Part shown: positions 44,807 through 54,397 of the stretch, piece by piece
Layout: every line of letters begins with the position of its first letter
Numbering within the stretch: position 1 is the stretch's first letter
Assembly: GCF_000020985.1 (NCBI RefSeq)
Contig: NC_011296.1
Location: 1,850,001 to 1,914,000 of the forward strand
Direction: 5' to 3'
Length of the DNA stretch: 64,000 nt
Origin: Thermodesulfovibrio yellowstonii DSM 11347
GTDB lineage: Bacteria > Nitrospirota > Thermodesulfovibrionia > Thermodesulfovibrionales > Thermodesulfovibrionaceae
Position numbers and translations under genes: made by a program
The notes under the pieces: generated by a model
Databases searched by the model: none
What the model was told of the DNA's origin: nothing
Seen by the model: only the letters and a program-made list of their open reading frames with translations

Positions 44807-44836
44807 TTGCATTTTTTCTAAAACTTATGTTATGCT
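44807..44836 (+). promoter_or_regulatory. Promoter of the 5S rRNA gene
   Basis: TTGCAT (44807-44812), an 18-base spacer and TATGCT (44831-44836) sit directly after the ftsK stop. The predicted start is about base 44843, matching the 5' end of the 5S sequence. The solitary 5S gene therefore appears to have its own promoter. Confidence 0.7.
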
Positions 44837-44843
44837 AAAAATT

Positions 44844-44961
<118 letters not shown>

Positions 44962-45035
44962 TTTTTTATTTTATACAAAATAAAATCTCCAATCAGTCTT
45001 TTTAAATACTATTCCAGAAACCTTAAAAAAATTCC

Positions 45036-45065
45036 TTTACTTTTTTAATATCCCCATGTTATAAA
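45036..45065 (+). promoter_or_regulatory. Promoter and structured leader of the cold-shock gene
   Basis: TTTACT (45036-45041) and TATAAA (45060-45065) are spaced by 18 bases. The resulting leader of about 65 bases contains a small hairpin (CTTTGC with GCGAAG around ATTTT, about 45074-45090) and a strong AAGGAGG RBS. A folded leader is common in cold-inducible csp genes, but function here is inferred. Confidence 0.5.
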
Positions 45066-45138
45066 AGATTAGCTTTGCATTTTGCGAAGTTTTAGTACCT
45101 GCCATAGGTGGGGAGATTAAAAGGAGGTTTTAAGAAGT

Positions 45139-45342
45139 ATGGCTTTTGAAGGACGTGTTAAGTGGTTTAATGAGTCTAAGGGATTCGGATTCATTCAGCA
45201 GGATGGCGGACAGGATGTCTTTGTCCATTACACTTCAATTAAAGGTGATGGATTCAAGACCCTGAAACAGGGTGACAGAGTTAAATTTGACGTTGTTGAA
45301 GGAGACCGTGGACCTAAAGCAGTTAATGTAGAAAAAGTCTGA
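45139..45342 (+). CDS. csp: Cold-shock-domain RNA chaperone
   Basis: The 67-residue OB-fold protein carries both RNA-binding motifs: [10 protein letters not shown] (RNP1) and DVFVHYTSI (RNP2). It binds single-stranded RNA and DNA and melts secondary structure. Length and sequence match CspA-type proteins. It forms a single-gene transcript with its own promoter and terminator. Confidence 0.96.
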   Translation: MAFEGRVKWFNESKGFGFIQQDGGQDVFVHYTSIKGDGFKTLKQGDRVKFDVVEGDRGPKAVNVEKV

Positions 45343-45349
45343 CAACCTG

Positions 45350-45371
45350 AGGGGGCTTTCTGCCCCCTTTA
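45350..45371 (+). terminator. Terminator after the cold-shock gene
   Basis: AGGGGGC (45350-45356) pairs with GCCCCCT (45362-45368) around a five-base loop, followed by a short T/A-rich tail. The T-run is short, so some readthrough into lipA is possible. Confidence 0.75.
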
Positions 45372-45385
45372 ATAAATCTCTCAAA

Positions 45386-46246
45386 ATGCCTCTTCCAGAA
45401 TGGGTTAAAACCCAACTTAAAGAAATTAAAAAAACACAAAATTTTTTTAAAAAACACAAACTTAATACTGTGTGTGAGACATTGAGATGTCCAAATAGAA
45501 CTATATGTTATAAGCAACCAACCGCAACATTTATGATTATGGGTGAAGTATGCACAAGGGGATGTAAATTTTGTAATGCAGAAAAAGGTTATCCAGAACC
45601 ATTAGATAATTCAGAGCCAGAAAAAATTGCTATTGCAGTAAAAGAGATGTCATTAAAATATGTTGTTATAACATCTCCTACAAGAGATGACCTGATTGAT
45701 GGAGGAGCGAAACATTTTGCAAAAACAGTTGAAACAATAAAAAAGTTAAATCCAGATATACTGGTAGAAGTTTTAGTGCCAGATTTTCAGGGAAACAAAA
45801 CTTCTATTGAAACTATTTTGAATTCAGGTGTTGCTGTTTTTGCACATAACATAGAGACAGTTAAAAAATTTTATGGTTCTGTTAGAAAGGCTGTTTATAT
45901 CCGTTCTCTAAATATTCTTAAAACTGCTAAAGAGATTAACTCAGAAATAATAACAAAATCAGGATTTATGTTAGGACTTGGTGAAAATATAGAAGAAGTA
46001 TACAACATTTTGAAAGATTTAAAAAATGTAGAATGTGACATAGTTACAATAGGGCAGTATCTTCAGCCTTCAAAAAAAGCTCTGCCTGTAGTAGAATATA
46101 TAAAACCAGCAGTTTTTGAAAAAATTGCGGAGAAAGCTGTGCAAATAGGATTTAAGGCTGTGGTAAGCGGGCCTCTTATCAGGAGTTCAACAAAAGCTTA
46201 TGAATCATATTTAGCAGTAAAGGAGGAAAGATATGGAAAACTTTGA
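45386..46246 (+). CDS. lipA: Lipoyl synthase
   Basis: The 286-residue radical-SAM enzyme inserts two sulfurs into octanoyl groups of lipoyl domains (for example GcvH). The auxiliary cluster Cys are C30, C35 and C41 (TVCETLRCPNRTICY) and the radical-SAM Cys are C56, C60 and C63 (EVCTRGCKFCN). The C-terminal SGPLIRSSTKAY keeps the Arg-Ser-Ser that binds the auxiliary cluster. No lipB or lplA is adjacent. The gene overlaps the next ORF by 14 bases. Confidence 0.95.
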   Translation: MPLPEWVKTQLKEIKKTQNFFKKHKLNTVCETLRCPNRTICYKQPTATFMIMGEVCTRGCKFCNAEKGYPEPLDNSEPEKIAIAVKEMSLKYVVITSPTRDDLIDGGAKHFAKTVETIKKLNPDILVEVLVPDFQGNKTSIETILNSGVAVFAHNIETVKKFYGSVRKAVYIRSLNILKTAKEINSEIITKSGFMLGLGENIEEVYNILKDLKNVECDIVTIGQYLQPSKKALPVVEYIKPAVFEKIAEKAVQIGFKAVVSGPLIRSSTKAYESYLAVKEERYGKL

Positions 46247-47384
46247 ATTTTATAATCCTACAAGAATTATATTTGGCAAGGAAGCTGAGAAAAAAATTGG
46301 CAAAATTTTAGAAAAAGATGATGTGGAAAGAGTTCTTTTTGTTTATGGTAAATCATCCATAAAGGAAACTGGACTCTATGATAGAATTGTAAAGGCACTA
46401 AAAAAAGAAGGAATTGAGTTTATAGAACATGGAGGAGTAAAACCAAATCCTGTACTTTCTCATACAAGGGAAGGAATTGAAAAGGCAAAGAAACATAAGG
46501 TTGACGCAATTTTAGCAGTAGGTGGTGGCTCTGTTATTGATGAGGGGAAAACCATTGCAGTAGGTACAAAAACTGATAAAGATGTATGGGATTTCTTTAA
46601 AAGGAACAAAGAAATAAAAAAGGCTTTACCGATTTATGTAATACTTACCCTTGCAGCAACTGGAAGTGAGATGAACGGTTTTGCTGTGATTACAAATGAG
46701 GAAACACAGGAAAAACTTTCCATTTCCTCAGAGCATATCTTCCCAAGAGTGTCTATTTTGAATCCTGAGCTTACTTTTACAGTATCAGCTAAGTATCAGG
46801 CATACGCAGCAGTTGATGCTATTGCCCATGTGATTGAGCATTATTTTAGTGGAAGTTATTGCCCCAATCTTCAGAACAGGTTTGTTGAGGGTTTAATTAA
46901 AACAGTAATGGAGACAACAGAAATAATTCTTAAAGAACAAAAAAACTACAACGCAAGAGCAGAGTTTATGTGGGCTGCTACACTTGCTTTAAACGGACTT
47001 GCAAAGTTAGGGATAAAAGGAGGGAGTTTCCCAAATCACATGATTGCTCATTCTCTTGGAGCAATTTACGACTTACCTCACGGTGCCTGTCTTAGTATTG
47101 TAATACCAGCATGGATGAAATGGTATCAAGAAAAAAATCTTATACAGTTTGAAAGATTTGCAAAAGAAATATTTGGTGTCAATACAGCAACCGAAGGAGT
47201 TTTTCAACTGAAGGAATGGTTTAGGAAAATAGGTGCACCAGTGAGCTTAAAAGAAGCAGGAATATCCATTGGAGAAATTGATAGAATTGTTGATAATGCT
47301 TACAATATAGCAAAAGTTTGGCAGATGGAAAAGGATTACACAAAAGAGGTATTGACAGAAATAATAAAAAATGCAAATGATTAA
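46233..47384 (+). CDS. Iron-containing alcohol dehydrogenase
   Basis: The 383-residue group III dehydrogenase has an NAD(P)-binding [17 protein letters not shown] (about residues 94-110) and a metal site with Asp and His residues in [14 protein letters not shown] and [17 protein letters not shown]. It is closest in layout to butanol/BdhA-type enzymes that reduce aldehydes. Substrate is unknown. RBS GGAGG lies within the end of lipA, with which it overlaps. Confidence 0.88.
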   Translation: MENFEFYNPTRIIFGKEAEKKIGKILEKDDVERVLFVYGKSSIKETGLYDRIVKALKKEGIEFIEHGGVKPNPVLSHTREGIEKAKKHKVDAILAVGGGSVIDEGKTIAVGTKTDKDVWDFFKRNKEIKKALPIYVILTLAATGSEMNGFAVITNEETQEKLSISSEHIFPRVSILNPELTFTVSAKYQAYAAVDAIAHVIEHYFSGSYCPNLQNRFVEGLIKTVMETTEIILKEQKNYNARAEFMWAATLALNGLAKLGIKGGSFPNHMIAHSLGAIYDLPHGACLSIVIPAWMKWYQEKNLIQFERFAKEIFGVNTATEGVFQLKEWFRKIGAPVSLKEAGISIGEIDRIVDNAYNIAKVWQMEKDYTKEVLTEIIKNAND

Positions 47385-47404
47385 ATAAAAAACGGAGGAT
47401 AAAA

Positions 47405-48613
47405 ATGTTTGATTTTCCGAGAATTAAAAGATTGCCTCCTTATGTATTCGCAGTGGTTAATCAGCTCAAAACAGAACTTAGAAGAAAAGGTGAGGATATT
47501 ATAGACCTTGGCATGGGTAATCCTGATTTACCAACACCTAAACACATTGTTGACAAACTTTGTGAAGCTGCAAAACTTTCAAAAAACCACCGATATTCAG
47601 CAAGTAGAGGCATTACTCAGCTTAGATGTGCTATTTCAGAGTGGTATAAAAGAAGATTTGATGTGGACATAGACCCTGAAACAGAGGCAGTAGTTACTAT
47701 TGGTTCAAAAGAGGGACTAAGTCATCTTCTTTTAGCATCTGTCCAACCAGGGGATGTAGTTCTTACCCCCTCACCTGCCTATCCTATTCATCCCTATGGA
47801 GCAATTATTGCAGGAGGAGATGTAAGGACATTTAATGTTTGCCCGTGTATGGACTTTTTTGAAGAGCTTGAAAGAGCTTTTAAAAACTCCTGGCCCAGAC
47901 CAAAAATTTTGATAATTAACTTTCCACATAATCCTACAACAGCAGTCGTGGAAAATCTTGATTTCTTTAGAAAAGTTGTTGATTTCGCGAAAGAAAACAA
48001 TATCATGGTTATCCATGATTTTGCTTATGCAGACCTTGTTTTTGATGATTATAAAGCACCAAGTTTTCTTCAAGTCCCAGGAGCAAAAGATGTAGGTGTA
48101 GAGTTTTTTTCAATGACTAAAAGCTATTCAATGGCTGGGTGGAGAGTAGGATTTTGTGTTGGTAATAAAGAGATTGTTGGCGCACTTACAAAAATAAAAA
48201 GTTACCTTGACTACGGAATGTTTCAACCTATTCAAATTGCCTCAATAGTGGCACTGCGGGGTCCTCAGGATTGTGTTGAAGAGATAAGAAAGACTTACGA
48301 AAGAAGAAGAGATGTTCTCATAAAAGGATTGAATCAGGCAGGATGGAAAGTTCCTCCACCAAAAGCAACAATGTTTGTATGGGCGGAGATTCCAGAACAA
48401 TTCAAAAAAATGGGATCTCTTGAATTCTGCAAATTTTTAATAAATGAAGCAAAAGTAGCAGTTTCTCCAGGTATTGGATTTGGTGAAGGTGGAGAAGGAT
48501 TTGTCAGATTTGCTCTTGTTGAGAATGAACACAGAATAAGACAGGCAACAAAAGGAATTAAAAAGGCTCTAAATCTTGTTCCAGCAGTAAAGAAAATAAG
48601 AAAAGTTGGTTAA
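47405..48613 (+). CDS. Class I aminotransferase, AlaC-like
   Basis: This 402-residue PLP enzyme of fold I has [12 protein letters not shown] near the N-terminus, [11 protein letters not shown], and the PLP Lys in [20 protein letters not shown] (Lys at about residue 239). AlaC-type enzymes transfer amino groups between alanine and glutamate; some relatives act on aspartate or methionine-pathway oxoacids. It is followed after 9 bases by hom, in line with amino-acid metabolism. Substrate is inferred. Confidence 0.85.
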   Translation: MFDFPRIKRLPPYVFAVVNQLKTELRRKGEDIIDLGMGNPDLPTPKHIVDKLCEAAKLSKNHRYSASRGITQLRCAISEWYKRRFDVDIDPETEAVVTIGSKEGLSHLLLASVQPGDVVLTPSPAYPIHPYGAIIAGGDVRTFNVCPCMDFFEELERAFKNSWPRPKILIINFPHNPTTAVVENLDFFRKVVDFAKENNIMVIHDFAYADLVFDDYKAPSFLQVPGAKDVGVEFFSMTKSYSMAGWRVGFCVGNKEIVGALTKIKSYLDYGMFQPIQIASIVALRGPQDCVEEIRKTYERRRDVLIKGLNQAGWKVPPPKATMFVWAEIPEQFKKMGSLEFCKFLINEAKVAVSPGIGFGEGGEGFVRFALVENEHRIRQATKGIKKALNLVPAVKKIRKVG

Positions 48614-48622
48614 GGAGGCTGA

Positions 48623-49903
48623 ATGAAACAGGTTAAAGTTGGCATCATAGGTTTTGGAACAGTAGGCACAGGAACAGCAAAAATTATTCTTAGCCAAAGA
48701 GAACTTATAAAAAAAAGAACGGGAATAGAGCTTATTCTTAAAAAAGTTGCTGATAAGGATATAAAAAGACCAAGGGAGATAAGCCTTTCCGAAGGTGTTC
48801 TCATCCCTGATGCCTGGAAGATTATAAATGATCCTGAAATAGATGTTGTAGTAGAACTGGTTGGTGGAATTCATCCGGCAAAGGAGTTCATCATTGAAGC
48901 ATTAAAAAAGGGTAAACATGTTGTTACAGCAAATAAGGCTCTTTTAGCAGAAGAAGGAAATGAAATTTTTAGCATAGCTAAAGAAAAAGGACTTCAGGTA
49001 GGATTTGAGGCAAGCGTAGGAGGCGGAATTCCGATAATTAAAGTAATGAGAGAAGGACTTGTTGCAAATAAAATGCTTGCAATTTATGGAATCATTAATG
49101 GAACAACAAATTTTATTCTTACAAAAATGACAAATGAAGGGATTGATTTTCAGGATGCTCTCAGGCAGGCTCAGGAACTTGGTTATGCAGAAGCAGATCC
49201 AACGCTTGACATAGAAGGAATAGACTCATCACATAAGATAACGATTCTTGCATCTTTGGCTTACGGGATTCCATTAAGCTTTAAAAAGACATATTGTGAA
49301 GGAATTACAAAAATAACTGCTCAGGATATAGCCTTTGCAAGAGAGTTTGGTTATAAAATTAAGCTTCTTGCAATAACAAAAATTCTTAATGGAGAAATTG
49401 AACTAAGAGTTCATCCTACAATGATTCCAGAGGATTATTTGATAGCTAAAGTTGACGGAGTTTTTAATGCCATATATGTGGAAGGAGACAGTGTAGGCGC
49501 AACTCTTTATTATGGTAGAGGAGCTGGAAGCATGCCTACAGGTAGTGCTGTGGTAGCTGATATTGTAGATATTGCAAAGGGCACAAATTCTCTACCACTT
49601 GATTTTTCAGAAAAATACAGTATCAAGCCAATTGAAGAGATAGAAAGCATGTACTATTTCAGATTTACTGCCTTAGATCGTCCTGGAGTTCTTTCAAAGA
49701 TTTCAGGAGTATTTGGACAACACAATATAAGCATCGCATCAGTAATTCAAAAAGGCAGGTCAAAGGCTGGTGCAGTTCCTCTTGTAATATTAACGCATAA
49801 GGCAAAGGAAAAAGATGTGCTTGAGGCTCTTGAGAAGATTGATAAACTACCTGTTGTCGCAGCAAAGAGTGTATTTATAAGGGTTGAAGGACAGGAAACA
49901 TAG
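48623..49903 (+). CDS. hom: Homoserine dehydrogenase with ACT domain
   Basis: The 426-residue enzyme reduces aspartate semialdehyde to homoserine. The NAD(P) loop is IIGFGTVGTGTAKI (about 8-21); the catalytic region holds GIINGTTNFILTKM and EADPTLDIEGIDSSHK. A C-terminal ACT domain (about 345-420; RFTALDRPGVLSKI) would bind a feedback amino acid, usually threonine. The following ThiF-like gene overlaps its 3' end. Confidence 0.96.
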   Translation: MKQVKVGIIGFGTVGTGTAKIILSQRELIKKRTGIELILKKVADKDIKRPREISLSEGVLIPDAWKIINDPEIDVVVELVGGIHPAKEFIIEALKKGKHVVTANKALLAEEGNEIFSIAKEKGLQVGFEASVGGGIPIIKVMREGLVANKMLAIYGIINGTTNFILTKMTNEGIDFQDALRQAQELGYAEADPTLDIEGIDSSHKITILASLAYGIPLSFKKTYCEGITKITAQDIAFAREFGYKIKLLAITKILNGEIELRVHPTMIPEDYLIAKVDGVFNAIYVEGDSVGATLYYGRGAGSMPTGSAVVADIVDIAKGTNSLPLDFSEKYSIKPIEEIESMYYFRFTALDRPGVLSKISGVFGQHNISIASVIQKGRSKAGAVPLVILTHKAKEKDVLEALEKIDKLPVVAAKSVFIRVEGQET

Positions 49904-50621
49904 TCTTTTGAGATATCATAGACAAATTATACTTTCTTATATAGGCAAAGAAGGGCAAGAAAAACTTAATAAATCAAAAGTATTAATTGTAGGCGCAGGT
50001 GGGCTTGGTAGCGTTGTTGCATATTATCTTGCTTCATCTGGCATTGGATATATAGGAATAGTTGACCCCGATATAGTGGAACTAAGTAATCTTCAAAGAC
50101 AGATTCTCCACAATGAAGAACATATTGGCATGCCAAAAGCTATTTCAGCAATGATAAATCTCAAAAAACTCAACAGTGAAATAAATATACTTCCTTATCC
50201 TGAAGAAATCAACAAAAGAAATGTTTTTGAGTTAATTAATTCCTATGATATTGTTGTTGCATGTCCAGATAATTTTAAAACAAGATTTATCCTTAATGAT
50301 GCCTGTTTTAAATTACAAAAACCTCTTGTAGTAGGTGCTGTCTCAGAGTTTGAAGGGCATGTTTTAAATGTGATTCCTCCAGAAGGACCATGCTATAACT
50401 GCCTTTTTGAAGATGCAAAGGATGAGAATTTTGTTCAGGGTATTTTAGCTCCGGTTGCAGGTATAATTGGTTCTATTCAGGCTGTTGAAACACTAAAGAT
50501 TTTACTTTCTATTGGCGAGTCCTTACATGGCAGAATGCTCATTTATGATGCTTTGAAGGATATTTTCAGAGAAGTAAAATTTTTAAAAAATCCATCATGT
50601 CAAATTTGCAAACGATGTTAA
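49884..50621 (+). CDS. ThiF/MoeB/HesA-type adenylyltransferase
   Basis: The 245-residue E1-like enzyme adenylates the C-terminal Gly-Gly of a sulfur-carrier protein. It has GAGGLGSVVAYYLAS (about residues 37-51), DPDIVELSNLQRQ, and zinc Cys pairs in CYNC and CQICKRC. The start is TTG in either case: 49884 (used here) or 49908, which gives LRYHRQI as N-terminus. It lies between hom and a JAMM protease gene, the same set found in protein-thiocarboxylate-dependent homocysteine synthesis (HcyF/HcyD). No ThiS-like carrier ORF is seen in between. Confidence 0.87.
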   Translation: MKDRKHSLLRYHRQIILSYIGKEGQEKLNKSKVLIVGAGGLGSVVAYYLASSGIGYIGIVDPDIVELSNLQRQILHNEEHIGMPKAISAMINLKKLNSEINILPYPEEINKRNVFELINSYDIVVACPDNFKTRFILNDACFKLQKPLVVGAVSEFEGHVLNVIPPEGPCYNCLFEDAKDENFVQGILAPVAGIIGSIQAVETLKILLSIGESLHGRMLIYDALKDIFREVKFLKNPSCQICKRC

Positions 50622-51004
50622 AAATTAAAAGAGAAATATTCAATGAAATGATACAGCACTGTAGAGAGTGTTTACCTTATGAAGCATGCGGTATTCTTGC
50701 AGGAAAGGATAATTTTATCTCTAAAATTTACAAAATAAAAAACATTGAACAGTCTTCAGTAAGTTACTTTATGAATCCGAAAGAACAACTTCTTGCTATG
50801 AAAGACATGAAAACTTATGGTATGGATATGCTTGCCATATTTCATAGTCATCCCCTTGGTAGTGCTGAGCCTTCTCAGAAAGATATAGAACTTGCTTTTT
50901 ATGATGTGTATCATATAATAGTCGCTATTGAACCAAAGTTTGAGGTGAAATGTTTTAAGATAGAAAATAGAAAGTTTGATGAACAAGAATTATTTATTGA
51001 GTAA
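50597..51004 (+). CDS. JAMM/MPN zinc metalloprotease
   Basis: The 135-residue protein has the full JAMM signature: E29 (LPYEACGIL) and H83-S-H85-x7-S93-x2-D96 (HSHPLGSAEPSQKD). In bacteria such proteins trim extra residues from sulfur-carrier proteins to expose the C-terminal GG, or act on CysO-cysteine adducts. It overlaps the ThiF-like gene by 25 bases; a second possible ATG is at 50615. Context fits an HcyD or Mec role. Confidence 0.9.
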   Translation: MSNLQTMLKIKREIFNEMIQHCRECLPYEACGILAGKDNFISKIYKIKNIEQSSVSYFMNPKEQLLAMKDMKTYGMDMLAIFHSHPLGSAEPSQKDIELAFYDVYHIIVAIEPKFEVKCFKIENRKFDEQELFIE

Positions 51005-51006
51005 AA

Positions 51007-52788
51007 ATGAAAACTAAAATAGTTTATATCTTTTTCTTTGTTTTACTTTTTTTCATAGGTGTAATCGGAGGTTATATTTACTGGATTTTTTCAGACCTGC
51101 CAGATGTAAAGGCATTAGAGGGTTATAGACCTTTTGAGGCATCAGTTGTATATTCATCAGATGGTCAGGTTCTGACAGAGTTCTTTTACGAAAGGAGAAA
51201 GTTTGTCCCTCATTATGAAATACCTGAAATAATCAAAAAAGCTTTTGTAGCAGCAGAAGATGTAAGATTTTATAAACACCCCGGGGTTGATGTTATTGGC
51301 ATTCTGCGAGCCCTTTACAGAGATATTAAAGCAGGAGGAATTGTTGAAGGTGGAAGCACAATTACTCAACAGCTTGCTAAAATGTTATTTTTAAAACCAG
51401 AAAAAAGTATAACAAGAAAAATAAAGGAAGCTATTTTATCAATTCAGATTGAAAGAAAGTATACAAAAGATGAAATATTAGGATTATATCTCAATCAGGC
51501 ATATTTTGGGAATAGAGCATATGGAATAGCTGCTGCATCGGAAGCTTATTTTGGCAAATCTTTTAAAGAGCTAACTCATGCTCAGATTGCATTGCTTGCA
51601 TCACTTCCAAAAGCGCCTTCAGCTTATAATCCTTTTAAAAAACCTGATATTGCCATTAAAAGAAGAAATATAGTTTTACAAAAAATGCTGGAAGAAGGAT
51701 TTATAACAAGAGAACAATACAATGAAGCATTAAAGGAGGCTCTTCCAGAGCACCCCTACTGGAGAAAGTTTGAAGCACCCTATTTTGTTGAGACATTAAG
51801 ACAAGAGCTTGAGTCAAAATACGGAGAAAGACTTTATAAAGATGGATTAAGGATTTATTCAACAATTGATTATAATCTTCAGAAAAAGGCAGAGGAAGCA
51901 GTAAGAAACGGTCTTATAGAAATTCATAAAAGAGTTAAACCTCAGGTTCAGGCTTCATTAATTGCCATAGACCTTAAAACAGGTTATGTTAAAGCTTTAG
52001 TAGGAGGAAATGATTTCTGGGAAACACAATACAACAGGGTTTTTTCTTTACGCCAACCAGGAAGTGCTTTTAAGCCCTTTGTTTATGCAGTAGCTCTTAT
52101 GGATGGCTGGAGCCCTGACGATACTATTCTTGATTCACCTGTAAGCTTCCCAGGTTCAGTTCAAGGAAAAAGCTGGAGTCCAAAAAACTATAATAACGAA
52201 TATCATGGAGAAGTTCCTCTTCGTAAGGCAATAGCTCTCTCTTTAAATGCAGCAACCGTAAGACTTGCTTCCCAAGTGGGTATTAAAAATGTTGTTGAGT
52301 TTGCTGAGCAATGTGGACTTACTACAAAGATTCATCCCTATCTATCAACTGCTCTTGGAGCATCTGATGTTAAGCCAATTGAACTTACTGCAGCCTATTC
52401 AGTTTTTGCTACAGGCAAGAAAATAAAACCAGTCTTTTATGAAAAAATTACTGACCATAACGGTATTACAATTGAAGAAAATAAATCTGAAATTCAACAG
52501 ATATTACCTGAGGAGATTGTTGAACAAATGCGAGAACTTCTTCAGGAAGTAGTGCTCTCTGGGACAGCTCAAAAAGCAAAAGAACTTGGCAGGGAAGTAT
52601 ATGGCAAAACAGGAACAACCAATGATTTTTCTGATGCGTGGTTTGTTGGATTTGATGATAACCTTCTTGTGGGCGTATGGGTTGGAAGGGATAATCATAA
52701 ACCAATTGGGGCAAAAGAAGCAGGAGCAAGGGCAGCCCTTCCAATATGGATTGATTTTATGAAACAAACAGGTCAAATGTTAAAATAG
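51007..52788 (+). CDS. Class A penicillin-binding protein (PBP1a type)
   Basis: The 593-residue bifunctional peptidoglycan enzyme has an N-terminal anchor (YIFFFVLLFFIGVIGGYIYW), a GT51 transglycosylase domain with AAEDVRFYKHPGVD and GGSTITQQLAKMLFL, and a transpeptidase domain with the Ser in RQPGSAFKPFVYA, the SxN-type region LSLNAAT and KTGTTNDFSDAW. It is short for PBP1a because it lacks the OB insert. It precedes parA by three bases. Confidence 0.93.
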   Translation: MKTKIVYIFFFVLLFFIGVIGGYIYWIFSDLPDVKALEGYRPFEASVVYSSDGQVLTEFFYERRKFVPHYEIPEIIKKAFVAAEDVRFYKHPGVDVIGILRALYRDIKAGGIVEGGSTITQQLAKMLFLKPEKSITRKIKEAILSIQIERKYTKDEILGLYLNQAYFGNRAYGIAAASEAYFGKSFKELTHAQIALLASLPKAPSAYNPFKKPDIAIKRRNIVLQKMLEEGFITREQYNEALKEALPEHPYWRKFEAPYFVETLRQELESKYGERLYKDGLRIYSTIDYNLQKKAEEAVRNGLIEIHKRVKPQVQASLIAIDLKTGYVKALVGGNDFWETQYNRVFSLRQPGSAFKPFVYAVALMDGWSPDDTILDSPVSFPGSVQGKSWSPKNYNNEYHGEVPLRKAIALSLNAATVRLASQVGIKNVVEFAEQCGLTTKIHPYLSTALGASDVKPIELTAAYSVFATGKKIKPVFYEKITDHNGITIEENKSEIQQILPEEIVEQMRELLQEVVLSGTAQKAKELGREVYGKTGTTNDFSDAWFVGFDDNLLVGVWVGRDNHKPIGAKEAGARAALPIWIDFMKQTGQMLK

Positions 52789-52791
52789 AAA

Positions 52792-53562
52792 ATGGGTAAA
52801 ATAATCACAATAGCAAATCAGAAAGGTGGAGTTGGAAAAACTACCACAGCTTTAAATTTAGGTGCCTGTCTCAGTATAGAAGGGAAAAAGGTTCTTTTAG
52901 TAGATTCAGATCCGCAGGGAAATCTTACAACAGGAGTTGGTATATTAAGAGATGAACTTAGTCTAAGTCTTTATGACCTTTACATGAATTCTTCCTCACT
53001 CGAAACAGCAAAAGTTCAAACAGCGTATGAAAATTTATGGATTATTCCATCTACAATAGACCTTGTCGGAGTTGAAGTAGAGCTCGTCCACAGAGAAAAC
53101 AGGGAATTTGTTTTAAAAAAAATGCTCTCTCAATTTGGTTCAGATTTTGATTTTATAATAATTGATGCACCTCCTTCACTTGGTCTTCTTACTCTTAACT
53201 GTCTTGTTTGTGCAGACTCTCTTATAATTCCTGTTCAATGCGAGTATTATGCGCTTGAAGGATTAGGATTGCTTATGAAAACAGTTGAACTTGTAAGAGC
53301 CAAATTAAATCCTGCTCTTAAAATTGAGGGAATTCTTCTTACTATGTTTGATGGAAGAAACACACTCTCAAAACAAGTTGCTGAAGAGGTTAGAAAATTT
53401 TTTGGCAAAAAAGTTTATAATACAGTAATACCAAGAAATGTCACTCTGGCAGAGGCTCCAAGTCATGGAAAGCCAGCTGTTTTTTATGACATGAGATCAA
53501 AGGGATCGCAGAGTTATCTAAGTTTTGCAATGGAGTTTTTAAGTGAAGAAAGCACTCGGTAA
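52792..53562 (+). CDS. parA: Chromosome partitioning ATPase ParA/Soj
   Basis: The 256-residue deviant-Walker ATPase has NQKGGVGKTTTALNLG (about residues 8-23), VDSDPQGNLTTG and IIIDAPPSLGLLTLN. It forms nucleoid-bound dimers that pull ParB-parS complexes. It overlaps parB by 20 bases. I found no clear parS palindrome by eye near here. Confidence 0.95.
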   Translation: MGKIITIANQKGGVGKTTTALNLGACLSIEGKKVLLVDSDPQGNLTTGVGILRDELSLSLYDLYMNSSSLETAKVQTAYENLWIIPSTIDLVGVEVELVHRENREFVLKKMLSQFGSDFDFIIIDAPPSLGLLTLNCLVCADSLIIPVQCEYYALEGLGLLMKTVELVRAKLNPALKIEGILLTMFDGRNTLSKQVAEEVRKFFGKKVYNTVIPRNVTLAEAPSHGKPAVFYDMRSKGSQSYLSFAMEFLSEESTR

Positions 53563-54397
53563 AGGATTAGATGCTTTAATACCAAAAGTTGAAAAGGCAG
53601 AAAAAGAAGCTTCATTAATTGAAGTGCCAATAGAAAGAATACTTCCTGGTATAGCTCAACCAAGAACAGGCTTTGATGAGAAAGCTCTTAAAGAACTTGC
53701 CCAATCCATTAAAGAAAAAGGAATTATTCAGCCAGTTGTGCTATCAAGAGCAGGAGATGGTACCTTCAGAATAATTGCTGGTGAAAGGCGATGGAGAGCT
53801 GCGAAGCTTGCAGGACTTGAGAAGATTCCAGCTATTATTAAGGACGTTTCTCCTGCTGAAGCTGTTGAGATAGCACTCATTGAAAACATTCAGAGAGAAG
53901 ACCTTGACCCTGTTGAAACAGCTTCTGCATTTGAAAGACTTCTTAAAGAGTTTAATATTACACAGGAAGAACTATCTCAGAGAGTTGGGAAAGACAGAGC
54001 AACAATAGCAAACTATTTAAGAATCCTTAAACTTCCTGAGGAGATTAAAACTTATCTTAAAGATGGCTCACTAACAATAGGACATGCAAAGGCAATAGTT
54101 TCAATTGATGATTCTCAAAAACAAAAAGAAGTTGCTCAAATTGTTATAAAAAAATCCCTTTCTGTAAGGCAAACCGAAGAACTCGTAAAAAGATTAGCGA
54201 AACCTCTTTTAAAAAAACAGAAGGAAAAATTTCCTGAAATAGCACAACTTGAAGACAGACTCACAAGTGAGCTTGGTGCAAAGGTTAAAATCTCACATAA
54301 GGGCAAAGGTGGCAGACTTGAAATCTTTTATAACTCCCTTGATGAGCTTGATGGAATTCTTCAGAGGATATTTAAAAAATCTTTCCCGGATTCATAA
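53543..54397 (+). CDS. parB: Chromosome partitioning protein ParB/Spo0J
   Basis: The 284-residue CTPase and DNA-binding protein opens with GKGLDALIPK, then QPRTGFDEKALKELAQSI, the CTP motif GERRWRAAKLAG, ENIQREDLDPVE, and an HTH for parS (ITQEELSQRVGKDRATIANYLRIL). The start is GTG, inside parA. Its 3' end overlaps the convergent glcD-like gene by 26 bases. Confidence 0.95.
   Translation: MKKALGKGLDALIPKVEKAEKEASLIEVPIERILPGIAQPRTGFDEKALKELAQSIKEKGIIQPVVLSRAGDGTFRIIAGERRWRAAKLAGLEKIPAIIKDVSPAEAVEIALIENIQREDLDPVETASAFERLLKEFNITQEELSQRVGKDRATIANYLRILKLPEEIKTYLKDGSLTIGHAKAIVSIDDSQKQKEVAQIVIKKSLSVRQTEELVKRLAKPLLKKQKEKFPEIAQLEDRLTSELGAKVKISHKGKGGRLEIFYNSLDELDGILQRIFKKSFPDS

Noticed and set aside
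52792-54397. A parS site expected near parAB.
   Set aside because: No TGTTTCACGTGAAACA-like palindrome was seen by eye in or near these genes.
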